Shown piece after piece: positions 6,269 to 8,165 of a stretch of 8,165 bases of DNA. The DNA is from Saprospiraceae bacterium (GTDB lineage: Bacteria > Bacteroidota > Bacteroidia > Chitinophagales > Saprospiraceae). The DNA is taken from positions 1 through 8,165 of the forward strand of contig JALZWC010000631.1 in assembly GCA_023300255.1 (NCBI GenBank). The letters run 5' to 3'. Each line of letters opens with the position of its first letter. Position 1 is the first letter of the stretch. Below the pieces are notes generated by a model, which was not told where the DNA came from, ran no database searches, and saw only the letters and a program-made list of their open reading frames with translations. The position numbers and the translations under genes were made by a program.

Positions 6269-7510
6269 TTAGATCACCTCGTGGTGCATTGATTCTTGGA
6301 TATAAGGATCATTTTTAGGCATCAATGAAGATTTAGTCAACTGATTAAAACCTAAGTATAAATAGAATCCAAGAAACCCAATAAAAGTACCAACTTCCAA
6401 AAGTCCCGGTGTTGTAAAACCAGGAGTTGATCCTGCATGATCTCCGTGGTCGTTTAATATTTCCTGCGCTGTGTGCAAAGCACCAGGCTTAATCATCATG
6501 AAAACATCCCACCAGTGACCGAAGAACAATATGATAGCAGCAAACATCATAATACCATGCTTTCTCTTTACAGAGTTTCGCATCAATACGAAGAATGGCA
6601 TTATAAAGTTGATTAATAAATTACCATAAAATAAAACTGGGTACTGTAGAATTCTAGTTTTGAAATAAACTGTTTCTTCCCCGTTATTAGCATACCAAAT
6701 TAACATGTATTGATCAAACCATAAGTAGGTCCAGAAAATACTGAATGCAAATAAGTACTTGCCTATATCATGCAGGTGATTACCATCTACTGTTTCTAAA
6801 TAGCCTTTATCTTTCAAAAAGATAATCGTTACGATTGTCATAGATAAACCCGCTACAAAGAAACTTGCTGTAGAGTACCAAGCAAACATCGTAGAATACC
6901 AATGCGCATCAATAGACATGATCCATTGCCAAATCAGTGCTGCACTTGTGAAAGCACCGAAAAACATGAAAAAACCTGCCCATTTCTTGATACTTCTATA
7001 TTCGTTATAATCCGTGTTACCACCATTATTATCTTCTGCTACAGAGTATGCTCTGATCGTCCTAGCACATAAGTACCAAACACCTACTATAATTATAGTT
7101 CCTAAAGTATACCACCATTTGTTTAAGAATCCAGCTTTCCCTAAAAGAACAGGGTCATTCATTACATCTTCCAAAACATTCCAATGATATAAATGATGAT
7201 AGTTCATCCATAAGCCACCAATCAATGGCAACATCAAGATCAATCCAACAATCAAAAATTGAGTATACGCTTCCCAGATTCTCTTAAAGTTGACAAACCA
7301 ACCGGCATACGCCAAGGTAAAAGCACAATAAGCAAACATTAAGGCAAAAGAAATACCTGTAAAGTATACGGTATTGTGTAAATAATTTGTCCAGAATCTT
7401 GTATGAAGTGCATCATCCGAAAAGAAGGTCAGTGCCATACAGATAAGCCCAACTACCATCATTCCTAGGAATAAGCCTTTCTGACGGCCTTCAAATTTGA
7501 ACTGATTCAT
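6269..7510 (-). CDS. actF: Alternative complex III membrane subunit ActF (NrfD/PsrC-like)
   Basis: Integral membrane subunit of alternative complex III, the menaquinol:cytochrome c (or oxidase) oxidoreductase that replaces bc1 in many Bacteroidota. The 413 residues contain about ten hydrophobic segments (roughly 15-30, 45-70, 84-103, 132-150, 178-199, 209-232, 251-273, 289-310, 318-338, 368-386), the topology known for ActC and ActF. The motif QWIMSIDAHWYSTMFAWY (195-212) closely resembles the conserved region of this family. GHWWDVFMMI at 331-340 is another likely conserved helix end. Its position right after the heme c subunit ActE and before coxB is the standard order, which is why ActF is preferred over the homologous ActC. 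A short His-containing loop (HTAQEILNDHGDH, 346-358) and the end SMHHEVI continue the His-rich trend of the cluster. The ATG at 7510 follows ATAAAAAATA. Confidence 0.93.
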   Translation of the reverse strand: MNQFKFEGRQKGLFLGMMVVGLICMALTFFSDDALHTRFWTNYLHNTVYFTGISFALMFAYCAFTLAYAGWFVNFKRIWEAYTQFLIVGLILMLPLIGGLWMNYHHLYHWNVLEDVMNDPVLLGKAGFLNKWWYTLGTIIIVGVWYLCARTIRAYSVAEDNNGGNTDYNEYRSIKKWAGFFMFFGAFTSAALIWQWIMSIDAHWYSTMFAWYSTASFFVAGLSMTIVTIIFLKDKGYLETVDGNHLHDIGKYLFAFSIFWTYLWFDQYMLIWYANNGEETVYFKTRILQYPVLFYGNLLINFIMPFFVLMRNSVKRKHGIMMFAAIILFFGHWWDVFMMIKPGALHTAQEILNDHGDHAGSTPGFTTPGLLEVGTFIGFLGFYLYLGFNQLTKSSLMPKNDPYIQESMHHEVI

Positions 7511-7561
7511 TATTTTTTATTGAGTATTTACTAATTTTTTCTAGAACAGAGAAGCGAGAGC

Positions 7562-7602
7562 AGAGAGTAGAGATAGATTTCGTTTGTAAACAACAATTTT
7601 TC
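7562..7602. repeat. Diverged single arm of the post-actF repeat, upstream of actF
   Basis: This segment matches the reverse complement of 6216-6256. The first 12 bases (AGAGAGTAGAGA) are identical and about 30 of the first 35 agree, with the similarity fading afterwards. The preceding purine-rich run (about 7546-7561, GAACAGAGAAGCGAGAG) resembles the flank of the other copy. The partner arm needed to form a foldback is not visible here. The pair therefore brackets actF, one copy on each side, in inverted orientation. Confidence 0.55.
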
Positions 7603-7629
7603 AATCTCAACTAAATACCCAACTTGTCC

Positions 7630-8165
7630 TTAATGATGATCCTCTTTGTGATCGTCAGTGTCATGTCCATGACCTTCTTCCTGCTTCCCTTCTTTAGGGG
7701 ATGCATCATGTGTAGCATCTTGTCCATGGTTACCTGCTTTAGGATGCTCTTCTGCTGCTCCATGTCCTTTTCCATGTCCATCATCATGACCTCCTCCGTG
7801 TGCTAGTGTAGGTATTTGAAGCTTCACAAACTTAGCTGCATGTTTAGCTGAACCACCTGGTACACCTACTGCATTAAGCGTGTTCTTTTCTTGTGAATAA
7901 GCTAATGATCTATCTTTTGCTTGTAGGGCACGGATGTGATGAATTACTTGCCATCTTTCTTCGTAAGATAACTTATCTGTATAACCACCCATTACATTTT
8001 TACCATAAACAATTGCATGATAAAAACGCCCTGCTGATGCTCCTGTAAATTCATCGTTTGTCAATATCGCTGGCTGTGCAGGATACGCTTGATTTGGATT
8101 ATTCTCATCGACTAACCAACCGTTACCGTCTCCTTTTGTACCATGACAAATAGCACAATTGATAT
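7630..8165 (-). CDS. actE: Alternative complex III monoheme cytochrome c subunit ActE (partial, N-terminus outside window) with His-rich tail
   Basis: The periplasmic, monoheme c-type cytochrome of alternative complex III, thought to hand electrons on to the oxidase. The frame is open to the window edge, giving 177 visible residues. It contains the heme-attachment motif CAICHG (visible residues 3-8) followed by TKGDGNG, the usual class I pattern, and a probable axial Met at visible residue 58 in NVMGGY, before the closing helix YEERWQVIHHIRAL. The signal peptide or lipobox lies outside the window. A TTG at 8064 lies inside this frame and is not the start, since the heme motif is upstream of it. 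After the cytochrome fold the last 56 residues are a low-complexity tail with 12 His and 14 Asp/Glu, starting at HGGGHDDGHGKGHG. It lies 119 bp before actF. The assignment to ActE rests on the c-type fold plus position. Confidence 0.9.
   Translation of the reverse strand, partial: INCAICHGTKGDGNGWLVDENNPNQAYPAQPAILTNDEFTGASAGRFYHAIVYGKNVMGGYTDKLSYEERWQVIHHIRALQAKDRSLAYSQEKNTLNAVGVPGGSAKHAAKFVKLQIPTLAHGGGHDDGHGKGHGAAEEHPKAGNHGQDATHDASPKEGKQEEGHGHDTDDHKEDHH

Noticed and set aside
8062..8064. TTG as start codon of the cytochrome c gene
   Set aside because: The same frame continues upstream to the window edge and contains the CAICHG heme motif, so the true start is outside the window.

Overview
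The window is a stretch of an aerobic respiratory gene cluster, with every gene on the minus strand. In transcription order (high to low coordinates) it holds: the 3' part of a monoheme cytochrome c subunit of alternative complex III (ActE); the integral membrane subunit ActF; cytochrome c oxidase subunit II (CoxB); subunit I (CoxA); the heme O synthase CtaB/CyoE; and two different subunit III-type genes, the last cut by the window edge. The order act(…EF)-coxB-coxA-ctaB-cox3-cox3 is that of the ACIII/caa3-aa3 loci of Bacteroidota. Low GC, starts preceded by A-rich leaders instead of Shine-Dalgarno sequences, and protein features such as the CoxA C-terminal tail and the 10-helix ActF fit that phylum. 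A Saprospiria- or Cytophagia-like marine member is possible, but the window does not fix the genus.

Function: ACIII oxidises menaquinol and passes electrons through c hemes, finally the ActE heme, to the CuA centre of CoxB. From there they reach heme a and the heme a3/CuB site of CoxA, where O2 is reduced with proton pumping. CtaB makes heme O, the precursor of heme A. ACIII and aa3 oxidase form a physical supercomplex in Flavobacterium johnsoniae, and the gene adjacency here suggests the same.

Two protein features stand out. First, CoxB is 508 residues long because a complete OmpA-family peptidoglycan-binding domain is fused in frame after the CuA domain. This is where caa3 oxidases carry a cytochrome c domain, and it suggests an oxidase tethered to the cell wall. 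Second, ActE ends in a tail of about 56 residues with 12 histidines, and His-rich termini also occur on CoxA and on the second subunit III.

The gaps between genes are long for an operon (92-259 bp) and most hold inverted repeats: a 185-bp foldback element with about 20-bp terminal inverted repeats between ctaB and cox3; a GC-rich 17-bp-arm hairpin and two small palindromes between coxA and ctaB; a 13-bp perfect hairpin in the coxA leader; and a nested foldback after actF whose arm recurs before actF. No gene-free stretch exceeds 300 bp. I saw no tRNA, rRNA, CRISPR array or transposase gene.
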